Shown here one piece after another: positions 45,501 through 55,962 of a stretch of 64,000 bases of DNA. The notes below the pieces were generated by a model that did no database searches, was not told where the DNA came from, and saw only the letters and a program-made list of their open reading frames with translations. The stretch's first letter is position 1; every line of letters starts with the position of its first letter. Source of the stretch: Opisthocomus hoazin (lineage: Eukaryota > Chordata > Aves > Opisthocomiformes > Opisthocomidae). The stretch covers positions 2,386,001 through 2,450,000 of the forward strand of contig NC_134422.1 of assembly GCF_030867145.1 (NCBI RefSeq), written 5' to 3'. The position numbers and the translations under genes are program-made.

Positions 45501-46881
45501 GCATGGCCGTTTGCTGCTCACTGGTGCAGGGACAGCCTGTCCAGGCTACGGATAAGCAGGACCCTGTGTGCCTTGCTGTGATCACATCCCTTCTACACAA
45601 CAATACTCATCACAGCCTGGAGCAAATTCAGCTTCTCTGCCCCTAGCATCAGGGCTTCACACAGCCTCAGTCCTACTTATCTTCTGTGTCTCCCTACTGC
45701 TATTCCAGCCAAGAATACAAGCTTTGCTTGTTTCTTACACAGACCTCTTCTCTGTCCTCCTTTTTTTGGCATAGCAGCCATTTGAGGTGGTGCATGAAGC
45801 TGCCAAGCTGTCCTCCCTTGGAGCTCTCCCCCACCTGCGCACCTTCAGCAACCATGGGATGCAGCAGGCACATTGCAAGGTTAGAAGGAAAGAGAAGTCA
45901 TTAAAAACGTGCAGTCAAATGGAAAACAATATAGATCACTTGTCCTTCTCAGTTAAGTTGCTGTTAGTTTACATGGTCCTCTGAGAAGGGACTGCAGTCA
46001 CGTGGTGGCTGCACCAGCTAATAGAGCGTGGCCCCAACAGAAACGTCTACTGGCTACAGGAATTCCTTAAAATCCTTAAAGAAATACACAACATTCTAGA
46101 GAGGATAAAGGAGTTTGGAAGTATTTGTCTATAAAATTGAGCACTCAGTGCATGCTTTTGTTTTGGCATCCTTTATGTGACTATAGTCTGAATATGTTTT
46201 TCTGTTGTCTTGGGTAATTATAAAGATCTATAAAAGCACTCTTAAGAGCTTTTTAAACCCGCTTGAGGTATAAGAAACTATTCTCACAGCATTTTCTGTA
46301 GCCCTTTTGAAATCTTCTCTCCACTGTTTAATGATGTGAACAAACCAACAGCCAAAACATATACATTTCTGTACTTTCCTAGAAACCTAGGAAATATTAT
46401 CACTATTATTTCCAGATCATTTAATTTCATATGTAGGACCCCAGGCATTTGAAGTATGTTCATGCAGAAAGTAATTCATTCCTTTGGCAAATGTTTCTTT
46501 TCATACTCGTTTTCCTTCATTAGAAGCAACTGTTATTTAACGCTGTAGGAAAATACATTCAGATGAAACTATATTTTCCTGCACTGCAGAGAAACAGTAA
46601 AAATGGTAAGCTCATAAGGACAAAACTTACAGTCACTAGTCAGATAAAATGATAGCCAATTTCAATGCAGGATTATGCTAATATTAATGCAGGGCTCAAT
46701 TTTCTATTGCTAGGTTCTCCTCTTTATACTGTTAGACAAACACGGTGACTTTTGCAGCAAAACATTCATGATTAAATTATTTCTTACCTAACCAAATAGA
46801 GTTATGCAGCACTCCGTCCTTGAATCCCCAGGCTTGAGCCTTGTCCCACAGCAGGGCAGAAAAGAAAATCAGTGCAATCAT
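33419..46881 (-). CDS. TNFAIP6: TNFAIP6 (TSG-6), hyaluronan-binding Link/CUB protein, complete
   Basis: Known role: TSG-6 is secreted in inflammation and ovulation, binds hyaluronan and transfers inter-alpha-inhibitor heavy chains onto it. Seen: six exons (46788-46881, 40220-40357, 38202-38363, 35809-36037, 34701-34741, 33419-33582) join in frame to 275 residues plus TGA; the human protein has 277. Residues 1-17 form a signal peptide. The Link module (about 36-129) has Cys58, 82, 103 and 127, and the hyaluronan-contact residues Lys46, Tyr47, Tyr94, Phe105 and Tyr113. The CUB domain (135-about 247) has Cys135, 161, 188 and 210, and the calcium ligands Glu183, Asp191 and Asp232. Ser28, the heavy-chain acceptor in human, and the N118-R-S glycosylation site are kept. 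It lies about 3.7 kb upstream of RIF1 on the same strand. Confidence 0.97.
34646..34667 (+). repeat. (GT)11 microsatellite in TNFAIP6 intron 5
   Basis: Perfect dinucleotide run, (CA)n on the gene strand, starting about 34 nt downstream of the exon 5 boundary and preceded on that strand by an A run. Confidence 0.95.
34701..34741 (-). CDS. TNFAIP6: TNFAIP6 exon 5 (residues 208-222), 41 nt
   Basis: A very short exon encoding [15 protein letters not shown] (first and last codons shared with its neighbours), matching human [15 protein letters not shown]. The acceptor is TTTTCCCCCAG and the donor GTAATA. A CA repeat begins about 30 nt downstream of the donor on the gene strand. Confidence 0.95.
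35809..36037 (-). CDS. TNFAIP6: TNFAIP6 exon 4 (residues 132-208): CUB domain
   Basis: Encodes [40 protein letters not shown] and [15 protein letters not shown], a classic CUB sequence, with Glu183 and Asp191. The acceptor is TCTCTTAG and the donor GTAAAG. The linker is one residue shorter than in human (NPNGKEC against NPHAKEC gives equal spacing, so any length difference lies elsewhere). Confidence 0.96.
37611..37638 (+). repeat. (CA)n microsatellite in TNFAIP6 intron 3
   Basis: A CA dinucleotide run with one interruption (GCACACG followed by ACACAC...). Confidence 0.9.
38202..38363 (-). CDS. TNFAIP6: TNFAIP6 exon 3 (residues 78-132): second half of Link module
   Basis: Encodes [40 protein letters not shown] and DAYCYNPN. 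It contains Tyr94, Phe105, Tyr113 and the N-R-S site. The acceptor is GTTGCAG and the donor GTGTGT. Confidence 0.96.
39548..40091 (+). mobile_element. CR1 LINE, 5'-truncated, in TNFAIP6 intron 2 (antisense to gene)
   Basis: The plus strand encodes the C-terminal end of the CR1 reverse-transcriptase ORF without a stop from 39529 to 40002 (e.g. [60 protein letters not shown]). The diagnostic CR1 3' tail follows (GTCCCTTCC... and three ATTCTGTG units at 40067-40091). It is 5'-truncated near 39548. It is a retroelement fragment, not a host gene. Confidence 0.93.
40220..40357 (-). CDS. TNFAIP6: TNFAIP6 exon 2 (residues 32-78): first half of Link module
   Basis: Encodes [20 protein letters not shown] and [20 protein letters not shown], nearly identical to mammals, with Lys46-Tyr47 for hyaluronan binding. 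The acceptor is TCCCACAG. The donor GTTCGG is weak but is the one that keeps the frame into GFHVCAAGW of exon 3. Confidence 0.95.
   Translation of the reverse strand, partial: NEQLECITGSHALGSTSSPTQKRKQSVNTREDTWPRISSWRRQEK
42289..42412 (-). mobile_element. CR1 LINE 3' fragment in TNFAIP6 intron 1
   Basis: On the plus strand it reads TCACAGAATGG, GGTTGGAAGGGACCTTAAAG and ATCATCTGATTCCAACCCC, the reverse complement of the CR1 3' end, followed by the CTGCCATGAGCAGGGACATC block. It inserts in the same direction as TNFAIP6. Confidence 0.85.
44802..45360 (+). mobile_element. Solo LTR of an endogenous retrovirus, copy A (559 bp), TNFAIP6 intron 1
   Basis: It begins TATCCTGGTTTCAGC (TG to TA at the second base) and ends AAACCACGACA. 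It is flanked by a perfect 5-bp duplication GGGTG at 44797-44801 and 45361-45365. The U3 TATA box TATATAAA is at 45043-45050 and ATTAAA at 45236-45241. Copy B at 60295-60853 has the same length and sequence layout. The 5-bp duplication suggests an ERVL-type origin. There is no internal viral region, so it is a recombined remnant. It lies antisense to TNFAIP6. Confidence 0.92.
46788..46881 (-). CDS. TNFAIP6: TNFAIP6 exon 1 (residues 1-32): signal peptide
   Basis: ATG at 46881-46879. It encodes [17 protein letters not shown] and then [14 protein letters not shown]. Cleavage before Trp18 is expected as in human. Ser28 lies in HNS. The donor is GTAAGA and the 94 nt end in phase 1. Confidence 0.94.
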
Positions 46882-46982
46882 CTCTTCTGAACTGTTAGGC
46901 TGTAAATATTCCCCGTTAAAACACTCAGGGTAACCTCTGCTAGCAGCTGGCTAGATCCTATTGGAACATCTGGTAGCCAGAT

Positions 46983-46990
46983 CTTAAATA
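46983..46990 (-). promoter_or_regulatory. TNFAIP6: TATA-like box of TNFAIP6 (TATTTAAG)
   Basis: On the gene strand TATTTAAG sits about 105 bp upstream of the ATG. A start near 46955 would give a 5' UTR of about 75 nt, consistent with the short leader of the mammalian gene. Confidence 0.6.
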
Positions 46991-47045
46991 GTGCTTTCAG
47001 CTGTGAGGTCAGCAAGCCTGCTCCAATTGTGCTTGCTGTAGTATT

Positions 47046-47055
47046 ATTACACAAT
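47046..47055 (-). promoter_or_regulatory. TNFAIP6: C/EBP (NF-IL6) palindrome ATTGTGTAAT
   Basis: Perfect match to RTTGYGYAAY, about 90-100 bp upstream of the predicted TNFAIP6 start. Induction of the human gene by TNF and IL-1 is known to need an NF-IL6 site next to AP-1 in the proximal promoter. Confidence 0.7.
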
Positions 47056-47082
47056 TAAATGTGATGTCTGCAGTCGCCCACG

Positions 47083-47089
47083 TGACTCA
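47083..47089. promoter_or_regulatory. TNFAIP6: AP-1 site TGACTCA
   Basis: Perfect AP-1 heptamer 28 bp beyond the C/EBP palindrome, about 130 bp upstream of the predicted start. Spacing and order resemble the human promoter as described in the literature. Confidence 0.7.
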
Positions 47090-48468
47090 CTTTTGGCTCT
47101 CTTGATTCCCAGTGTGTCCAAGAAACCATTCTATCCCTCACTACTGCAGCACACATGAACACTTTTCAAGCCAAAGTCTGTTCATTCTTCAGCACTCGCT
47201 GTCTTCAAATTCCATAAAACAATAAAGCTAGTAACCAGTCTGTCTGCTGATAGTGTTTCTAGTCACACCATTTACGGGACTGAAGAGAGTCACACATACA
47301 ACCTCTCATTCTTATTGAAACATTCTGTTCTTTTGTATATAATTTGGAGTTAATTTCACAGTGACCTAGTCAATGAAAAAATACAAGGAGAATATTCTGC
47401 ATTGGCTATCTGAATTCAGTTTCCCTACATGGAATCTGTAATTGAAAGTCAAACTCCCAGATCAGCATAAAACTGCAAGTGTCATAAACAGATGCTCTTT
47501 GTTCTGCAAGTGGGAAATAAAGCAAAAACCTTCCCCTCCAAACCACAGTTTAAAATCTGATTCATAGCATGACAGCTGTCTGCTTGTCTTCCCTTCTGGC
47601 TGAAAGTGAATACTGCAGCTGCTCCTTGTGGGTGGGTGGGAGAGCAGAAAGGGGGAAAGATGAGAGTATGGAAAATGGTCTGGTGCTCCACACTCCCGAG
47701 CAGCCATTGGAAGGCTCCGCTCTCCAGTTCTGATAACGTCCGTAACTTCTGAGTCAGGAGCTATAGAAAAGATGTGCTCATGACCATGAACACAATCAAA
47801 CTAAACTAAATCAAAAGGAAAGGGTGGAGGAGTCTGTGCCTACTCAGAAATGTTTTACATAGATGACTGTTGTACCAATGAGGAAGATTCTCTTCATCAC
47901 TCCAGTCTTAACATAAAGAGATGAAAGCCTAGCTACATCATGTACGCAGACACACACGCGTATTCCTCCCACCTACAACTCAGGCAGATGCTGAAGGGGA
48001 GAGCTGTGGGGAAACGGAGCTGAGCGAGGGCCTTTCCCCTGCGTCAGAGCAGCCAGGCACCTTCCACCAAAATACCCACGTCTCGACCTGTCGCTCCTCA
48101 GCACTCACGACGAGAGCCAACCTGTTCTTCCAATAAAGTTCACCTGCATGTACATTCCTGCTGTTCACACGCATGCCTTACCCACTCGAGTTTGAACCTC
48201 TGGTGTGCAGCAGCAGGTGTACAACGTATATATGCCTTCTTGTGCCTGGCAAAGCCCACGTGCACTCTGACGCTGAGGCCTGGCACTGGGACTTTCCACT
48301 CAGGGGTCCCAGGAATCTGACAACAGCCTGCTGGCTCCCTCTGACCAGCCTGGGACATTCAGGTCTCCGTGGCTTACTGTCCTCTTTCCTGCCGTGCTAG
48401 GGAGCTACCACAGAGCGGGATGCTGGGACCAGGGCCTGCCTGCCAGGCTCTTCACCAGTTGCCACCAC

Positions 48469-48506
48469 ACTGATCGTCCCACCACACTGCTTGTCCCACC
48501 ACCCTT
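48469..48506 (+). repeat. Short tandem duplication of a 19-bp unit
   Basis: Two adjacent units containing CACCACACTG followed by TCGTCC or TTGTCC. No function inferred. Confidence 0.6.
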
Positions 48507-49585
48507 TACAGCTCCTCTGTCAGCAAGACAAGAAAGTACTCTAGAGACTTGTTTCATTGCACAGAGTTAGGAGCCCTGCGCTGCTCCTTCTTTCTAGATT
48601 TGAGGATTGGTGCTTTATTTGTACTTGTTTTCTACTTTAAAGCCCAATAGATAAGAGCCCAAGCTTTCTGAATGAGACCTAATTCCACATTATTCTCTGA
48701 AAGCATATTGGTAGAAGTCTGTTGCTTTCTAAACATTAATATCCAATACATGTATCCGAGGTTACCTGGAATATGAGTTGTGAAGATGGCAGTAGAAACT
48801 TTTAGGGTAGTGGTGAAAGTCAGCGCCAAGTGTGTTGCTCTGGAGCATTCTTTTCTCATTAGCTGAAGGAGACTGGCACTTAGCCTTTGCTGGTCTGGAG
48901 TTGTGCATATTAGTGCTATCTTCTGGGAACCTAGAAGGAATGGAAACCAAAGGGAAGTGAAAATTCAACAGCAATATCATTCACTGGTAATCTAAAAAGA
49001 CAAATTACTGGTTCAGATGAAGGGAATCCTCTTAGACTGACATGAAGATTTCTCTTTCTGAAAGAAGTATCAGGTGGCTGTCTTTCTCTGCAGAGGACAC
49101 CTTTTCTGTCTGCCATTCCATGCAAATTCCTCTGGATGATATCGCAACATGAGTTGATAGCTTAATGATCTTATATCAGAGCCAGATGTCTACACCACAG
49201 GGAACTGTTCTGTTCTGTGGTAGGCGGGCGCCAATCCCACAAGATTACAAAATGTGTTAATAGTGACTAACTTATAAAAGCAAGGAGTGCATACCAACTT
49301 GGAGATGATTTGTAATGGACTACCATGCTGAAATTCTTGAGAAAGACACTCATGCAATAGTGAATAAAAATGTTTTATTACTGAAGTTCACTGTTCATGG
49401 TGAAAGGCCTCAGTTAGAAAAAGCAACTTAATAAATAAAGGACATAAAGTAGCAAACGGTTATAATAATGACAGTGTCGACAGCATCGCTGGATTGATAC
49501 AAGGTCTAGTGTTTGAACGAATATGTACCTCCCCAGAGGAACAAGGCTATCTGACAGTAAGTTCAAAGAAATGCAATGGCTTATG

Positions 49586-49655
49586 AATCATAGAATCACA
49601 GAATAACTCAGGCTGTAAGGGACCACGAGAGATCACCCAGTCTTCAAGTCAGGAT
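49586..49655 (-). mobile_element. CR1 LINE 3'-end fragment, intergenic
   Basis: The plus strand reads AATCATAGAATCACAGAATA, then CTCAGGCTGTAAGGGACCAC and GAGAGATCACCCAGTC, a diverged reverse complement of a CR1 tail. It may extend to about 49710. Confidence 0.75.
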
Positions 49656-50086
49656 TCAGATGTCTGACATCCTCTGAATAATCCCTCAGATGAACAAACT
49701 TCATCTTTGCTGGACAGTAACAAAAGCTCCTCAGGGTTCAGTACATGTTCTATAGTGAAAAGTAGGTATGGTGAGTATTTTGATACCTGAGGAAACAACT
49801 TAGTGTTTGCTGTTCTGTTACCCAGATGCTCCAGAATCAGTCTCAGCGTAAGCCTGTGCAGCTGGCAGTGTCAGTACGGTAGCACATTCAGTCCTGTGCA
49901 TCTGCCTCCCAAGTGAGCTGCAAGGGAAAGCTGTCATCTGCCAGTCCCAGCAGAACCTCTCACCAACAGGAGGATATTCCACAGCTGTACGTGGGCACTT
50001 CAAGACATTCATCTGACAGTATTTTCATAAGTTTTCTTCCAGGTTTTCCACATTTAAATATATCCCAGACAAATCTTATATAAACT

Positions 50087-50127
50087 GGGGGGGGGGGGGG
50101 GGTAGGGGGGAAGGGAGAAGGAGGGCT
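50087..50127 (+). repeat. (G)16 run with following G tracts
   Basis: Sixteen Gs, then TA, six Gs, AA and GGG: a plausible G-quadruplex or purine tract in intergenic DNA. Confidence 0.85.
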
Positions 50128-51109
50128 TTGCTTATCTCTTCCCATACATTCAAATACCATTTGAAAGTTATTCTGTGGTTTTGAGTAGCATTCGAAGTGA
50201 TCATCTAACTTGGTAGTTCTCAAAGTGTGGTGTGAAGCCCACAGTGATACAAGACTGATTGCAGTGACAGAGAGAAAAAAAAAATCCAGTAGCTTAATGG
50301 ATGAACCACTGAGAATGAATTTTTTAAAAAATAACAGTAGTGTATGGGGGTCATGAATCTCTTTTGAATTGATTTAAATATTAAGCACCTAAACTTTTCA
50401 TTTTTCTTCTATTTATAAATGAATGAAAACAGTGAAAATATTTATAGCTTTTGTATTCTAAGATTCATATATTACTATCAGTGATATAGAATATGTTACA
50501 AATATATTGTTTATAGCTTTGAGAATGATACCAAGAATGATGGTATTGTTGCAGTGAAAGGCCTTTCACTGGGAGGTTTTTTGCAAGAAATTGTAATCTT
50601 ATTCGGAAGAAATTACTTGGCGGAAAGTGTAGGAAAAAGGAGTGCAGGGAAAGAGACAGCGAAAGAATCAAGGCTAAGTTTTTCTTGCGAGAAAAACCTG
50701 AAATAGCTGATGTGAAAGGCTGGAATATGATTGCACTGACTGAATTTATGTTGTGAGAAACCTGAGAATTCAAGAAGAGCTATTTAGCCTAAAGAAAGGA
50801 AAAAGTTAGGCCAACAACAATATCATCCCTTCCCATCCCATCCCATGTAGAGTCAAATTTAGGCTGAAAGGGAGAAGACAATTTCAAACCGTAAGCCCAG
50901 ATAAGTCTTAGAACACCCAAAAAACAGATCGCCTAACTGCTTTTGAGGTGATGTTTGAGGAGGAGCTTGGACTTGGTGCTCTTTGAAATAAGGCCACTTC
51001 CAGTGCTGTCTTATTTTTATCTCAATTTTAACAAATTTTATCTTATTTTAAGATGCTTTTTCTAACGAACTGAGCTGTCAAGGTACAAGTTGAAGGACTG
51101 TCCCGCACT

Positions 51110-51600
51110 CCAGGGCCTCCATGGTGACCTTAAGAACCATCAATCCCAACCATATGCCCACATGGCAGAAATAATTACACCGGGATTATTCCTGGCAGAT
51201 ACTTGTGTAGCCTGTTCTTACGAACCTCCAGTGGTGGCAATTCCACAGCCTCCCGGTGCTTAACTCTTCCCAACATTTTAAATACCGAAACATCTTGTAT
51301 TAACTAAAATCTTTCCCGCTGCAACTGCAGCCGATTTCTTCTTTTTGCTTCAGCAGACAGAAGTAACAGATTCTTTACTGCCTCTTTGTTGCAGGAAAGT
51401 TCTGTTACAACTGTTACTGCGTCCTGCTGCAGGTCTCTCCTTAAAAATACACAGTCTGTTCTTTTCATCTTTCCTGTAGGTCATATTTTCTAGACTCTTG
51501 ATCATTCTTGTTCCTGTCCTCTCTACTCTTTCCAGGTGGCCGGCATCCTTCGTGAAATGTCATGCCAAAACTAAACATAGCACTCCAACAAAAGACTCTG
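51110..51600 (-). mobile_element. Probable ancient CR1 fragment (minus strand)
   Basis: Diverged matches to the 5'-ward CR1 blocks are seen in reverse complement, including CTCTACTCTTTCCAGGTGG, ATGCCAAAACTAAACATAGC and AGCACTCCAACAAAAGACTC, and further left a block resembling TTCCACAGCCTCCCGGTGCT. There is no tail. The identification is by resemblance only. Confidence 0.45.
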
Positions 51601-51949
51601 CAGTGTTAGATAGTGCAGAAATAAGTCATACATTTTCCAGCTGACATTTCAATTTATACAAAAACCTAGTTCGACATTTGCTGTTAGTGCGATTTCCCTT
51701 TAAAATAACAAGTCAAGTTTTAAAAATACTCATTTCATTTAAAATGCCTTTGAGAAGAATATTCTTAAAGTATGAAATGCATCCAAAATGAAAAAAACCC
51801 ATGGAATTTGGTAGGCCTACCTGAATATACTAACTTGCTTCTCCAGTCTCTCTTTTCTTGTATTCTTTCTATTTTAGCAAAAGCTGAAAAGCGTTATGGA
51901 AATGCTGTGTTGTGGAAAAGAGTTGAGGAAACTCTTACATTTATACCCC

Positions 51950-52792
51950 GGCAGGCTGTGCTGCCATTCAGAGAGACCTGGGCAGGCTGGAGAGTTGGGC
52001 GCAGAGGAACCTGACAAAGTTCAACAAGGGCAAGGGCAGGGTCCTGCACCTGGGGAGGAACAACCCCAGGCACCAGCACAGGCTGGGGCTGAGCTGCTGG
52101 AGAGCAGCTCTGCGGAGAGGGACTGGGAGTGCTGGGGGACGACAGGGTGACCATGAGCCAGCAGTGTGCCCTGGCTGCCAAGAAGGCCAATGGGATCCTG
52201 GGGTGCATGAGGAGGAGTGTGGGCAGCAGGGCGAGGGAGGTTCTCCTTCCCCTCTGCTCTGCCCTGGTGAGGCCCCATCTGGAGTCCTGTGTCCAGTGCT
52301 GGGCTCCCCAGTGCAAGAAAGATGAGGAGCTACTGGAGAGAGTCCAGCGGAGAGCTATGAGGATGAGGAGGGGATGGGAGCATGTCTCCTACATGGAAAG
52401 GCTGAGGGACCTGGGCTTGTTTAGCCTGGAGAAGAGGAGGCTGCGAGGGGTCCTTAGAAATGCCTATAAATATATCAAGGGTGGGTGTCAGGAGGAAGGG
52501 GCCAGACTCTTTTCAGTGGTGCCCAGCGACAGGACAAGGGGCAACGGGCACAAACTGGAGCAGAGGAAGTTCTGTCTGAACATGAGGAAGAACTTCTTCC
52601 CTCTGAGGGTGACGGAGCCCTGGCCCAGGCTGCCCATAGGGGCTGTGGAGTCTCCTTCTCTGGAGATATTCAAGACCCACCTGGACAAGGTCACCTGCAG
52701 CCTGCTGTAGGTGACCCTGCTTCAGCAGGGGGTTAGGCTGGGTGATCCACAGAGGTCCCTTCCAACCCCGACCATGCTGTGATTCTGTGATT
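51950..52792 (+). mobile_element. CR1 LINE, about 840 bp, with open reverse-transcriptase tail
   Basis: It starts within the reverse-transcriptase region (GCAGGCTGTGCTGCCATT) and ends with the CR1 3' UTR and GTGATTCTGTGATT. The frame 52129-52710 is open for 193 codons and includes [40 protein letters not shown] and [20 protein letters not shown]. The insertion is young or well preserved compared with the copy at 21.3 kb. Confidence 0.93.
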
Positions 52793-53571
52793 TATGTTTC
52801 AGACTAGTGAGAAACTCACTTTCCGATGAATTTACAAAATAGGTTTTCTAAATTGTCACACATTTGTTGTACTTACAGGAAAGATGGAAGGAATTTCTAA
52901 TCAAATTTCCTAACTTTTTCTGTTCCCTGTATGCTTCAGATGATGCGATTTTAGAAGAATTTTATAACGTGAGAACTTCTTTGGCCAAGGATTTTACTAT
53001 TTATTGTCACAGTGTGAAGTTAATCTTTCAGAGAGGATTTTGCCTTATAACTAAATATGTTAAAATATTCTCCTTTGTCTTATAGTCTAATTCTCATTGA
53101 AATCAATGCCCATTTTTATCAGCAACATCAATGAGGTAAGAAATAACCATTCTGCGGAATTGTGCTTTAGTTAAAAAAAGCAAATAAAAAACTTCATGTC
53201 AAAGTAGAACAAATGAAAAGCACTTGGGATTATTAAAAGCAGATGTTAGGAGAGTATAATGGATTCGCTTATAAAAAATCTGAACATTTGCCAAGTTAAA
53301 ATATTTGTCAGTTCAAGTCCTACAGTGACAGTAATTCTAAATAAAATAGTTATACCTATCAAAATTGAAAATATATGCAGATATAAAATTTATAAGTGTC
53401 TCAGAGATAGTCTTCTGTGCTTACATTTTAAAACTACATAACGATATTAAAAAGTTACAAGATGTTGTAAGCATAGTTTTTAGAGTATGATATTGAAGAA
53501 TGGGTAATATGGTAGGGGGACGCCAAGACAAACAGCCTCCAAAGATTGCCAAGAAACTGTTAAAAAAAAAA

Positions 53572-53932
53572 GGCTGAGAGGGGACCTTATAAACGCTTAT
53601 AAATACCTTAAGGGTGGATGATGTCAAGAGGATGAGGCCAGACTCTTTTCAGTGGTGCCCAGCGACAGGACAAGGGGCAACGGGCACAAACTGAAGCAGA
53701 GGAAGCTCCAGCTGAACCCGAGGAAGAACTTCTTCCCTCTGAGGGTGACGGAGCCCTGGTCCAGGCTGCCCAGGGAGGCTGTGGAGTCTCCTTCTCTGGA
53801 GATATTCCAGTCCCGCCTGGCCGCGGTGCTGTGCAGCCTGCTCTGGGTGACCCTGCTTGGGCAGGGGGTTGGGCTGGGTGACCCACAGAGGGCCCTGCCA
53901 ACACCGACCATTCTGTGATTCTGTGATTCTGT
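53572..53932 (+). mobile_element. CR1 LINE 3' fragment, about 360 bp
   Basis: It begins at AGGCTGAGAGGGGACCTTAT after an A run, continues through the [17 protein letters not shown] and [20 protein letters not shown] codons, and ends with repeated ATTCTGTG units. A short deletion or frame break lies near 53620-53640. Confidence 0.92.
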
Positions 53933-55929
53933 AACTCCAGCCATTGCAAAGCACACTGCAGCAATTTTTGGGGTGTATGTGTATGTGAAAATATCAATAT
54001 TCAGTTGCAAAATTAATACATGCAAAGAGTCAGATGTACAGAATTTAGTCTCTTAGGACCATAGTTAAGACACTTGAGGTTTGTCCACTGAGTACTAGAT
54101 ATCAAACAGCCAATGCAGTAAAAAATACGACCTAAGCCTTTTTCTTTCAGTGTTCATAGGCGAACACTTTTCTCTTCCTCTCGGATACAAGGGGTATTTG
54201 GTTTTCCAGCTTTAAAGGAGATGCTAAGAGAGAGCTACCCCAAAATACCTACGGACTGCTGACTGGCAAGTGCCCTTTGTGGCTAAGCTATATCTGTTCA
54301 AATATCCTCAAGCAGATGAAAACATCGAACGCGTGTTTCGGAAGCTGTTATCCAGCGGTGCCATTACAGACAATTTTTCCTGTCTGCTGGGAAACAGAAC
54401 TTGCTTCAGAGCTCAGAGGAAGATCCCAGGGAGGGTTCACGGTATGAGCCACAGGTACAGAGACCCGCTCCTCCATGCTCCTGTAGCTGCAAACACTGAA
54501 GTCACATCTGACCTCAAAGACAAACAGTTTGGTTCCCAGAAGAAAAGCTGCCTACCAAAATGCTGTTTGACCCCATCGACGAAACACTTGTGCTATGCTG
54601 AGCACCAGGATGTGCTCAGACATTAAGATTTTAAGAATACATACATGCCTGTAATACGCACACAAAAGACAAAACAATCAGAAGTTTAAAAGATGTGCTT
54701 TTTTTTAGTAAACTTCCATAAAACTATTAGTGTCTGGCAAACTTATATGAAACATCTAGTATATACATTACAATTCTTTTTGAAAACATTGTACATTGAT
54801 TATTTTTACACTGGTGAAAGCAAGATTAGAGCCAGATCACTGGTGATCCTTCAACCACATGGAGGTAATTTTTGCAAGAAAGACTTTGTGTTCAAGCAGT
54901 TTGGGGAAATGAACATTCCTTTAAGCTTACATGCTTAAAAAATGGGTAATTCTAAGAAATCCTCCCATGTGTGAAATAGTACAGATATTTATTTATGCCT
55001 ACAAAGGACAGCTAATCAGCTGCAGTGAATAATTACTTCTGCAGAACGGAAAAAAAAACGTTTTTCCTCTCTGATGGTTTATGTATCCACACTAATTATG
55101 TGACTACTCAGTTTTGTGGCACTGTGAGAATGATCCTTTTCCTAGCAACAGTTAAAATACACCAAGTGGACAGAATGAACTAATAACTAAATTCAAGAGC
55201 ACAGTAAAAATTCGTATTACTCACACTACCTTTTCAGTGAGATATTGCTTAAATTGTTGCAAAATTGACAGAATATTGCCTATAAACATTTAGCTGTTTT
55301 GATTACTTTTTCTTTATAATTAAAGTAACTAAGCATTCGTAAGGGCTTGTTGTAATCCCCTATGTTTATAATGATTTCATTGGCATACAACATAGCACAG
55401 GTATTCACACTATCTAACTCTAGGCATCTAATTTCAGTATGTGAATTAAGAGCTTCCAATAGGAATTCAGAGCATACACATGCTGAATATCTCACCGCTG
55501 TTTTTCATCTGTTGTACTTTAAATCCCATTCATTTGTCCATCTCATAACGTCTTAGATTTTAAAAATTATTTTCATACACTGAGATGTACACAGGCAGGT
55601 ACTGAATTTTCTAAAGCAAAATACTCCCATGAGTTTGTGCACAAATACTTGCAAAAATCTTGCCAGATACCCAAATACTTTGGAAAAATTGGCCTTAAAA
55701 GCAGTCATCTAGCTCCTCGCTAGACTCTGCACTTCAGAAAGCCTGGAGGCCACCGAACTCGTTATGTGTTTTATCCAGTGGCTACAGAAATACAGCTACG
55801 TAAAACGCGTAAAGATTCTGGGGTAGGTCCTAGAATCCAGTGCCAAGCTCCTAAATCACTATGGGCTACCTGCTCAGGCTCTTTCTTCTGCTATTTCCTT
55901 CAGGCTCCTTGAGTCTAAGGCCTTCTAAT

Positions 55930-55962
55930 GACCTGGGTTGCTTCTGTGATTCTGTGATTACC
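55930..55962 (+). mobile_element. Possible CR1 3' terminus remnant
   Basis: Only TGACCTGGGTTGCTTCTGTG followed by ATTCTGTGATT is recognisable. It is too short to be certain. Confidence 0.35.

Larger units (their letters stand above)
33583..46787 (-). other. TNFAIP6: TNFAIP6 introns 1-5
   Basis: Intron 1 (40358-46787, 6.4 kb) holds a CR1 tail and solo LTR copy A. Intron 2 holds the CR1 at 39548-40091, preceded by a GC-rich patch at 39355-39520 that I cannot classify. Intron 3 (36038-38201) has a CA repeat, intron 4 (34742-35808) shows nothing I can name, and intron 5 (33583-34700) has the GT repeat. No extra in-frame exon was found. Confidence 0.8.

Noticed and set aside
52129-52710. 193-codon frame as a possible host gene
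   Set aside because: It matches the C-terminal end of the CR1 reverse transcriptase and ends at a CR1 3' UTR, so it is annotated as a mobile element.
54270-54626. Plus-strand frame of 118 codons
   Set aside because: No recognisable family, no splice or promoter support and ordinary composition; chance is the simplest explanation.
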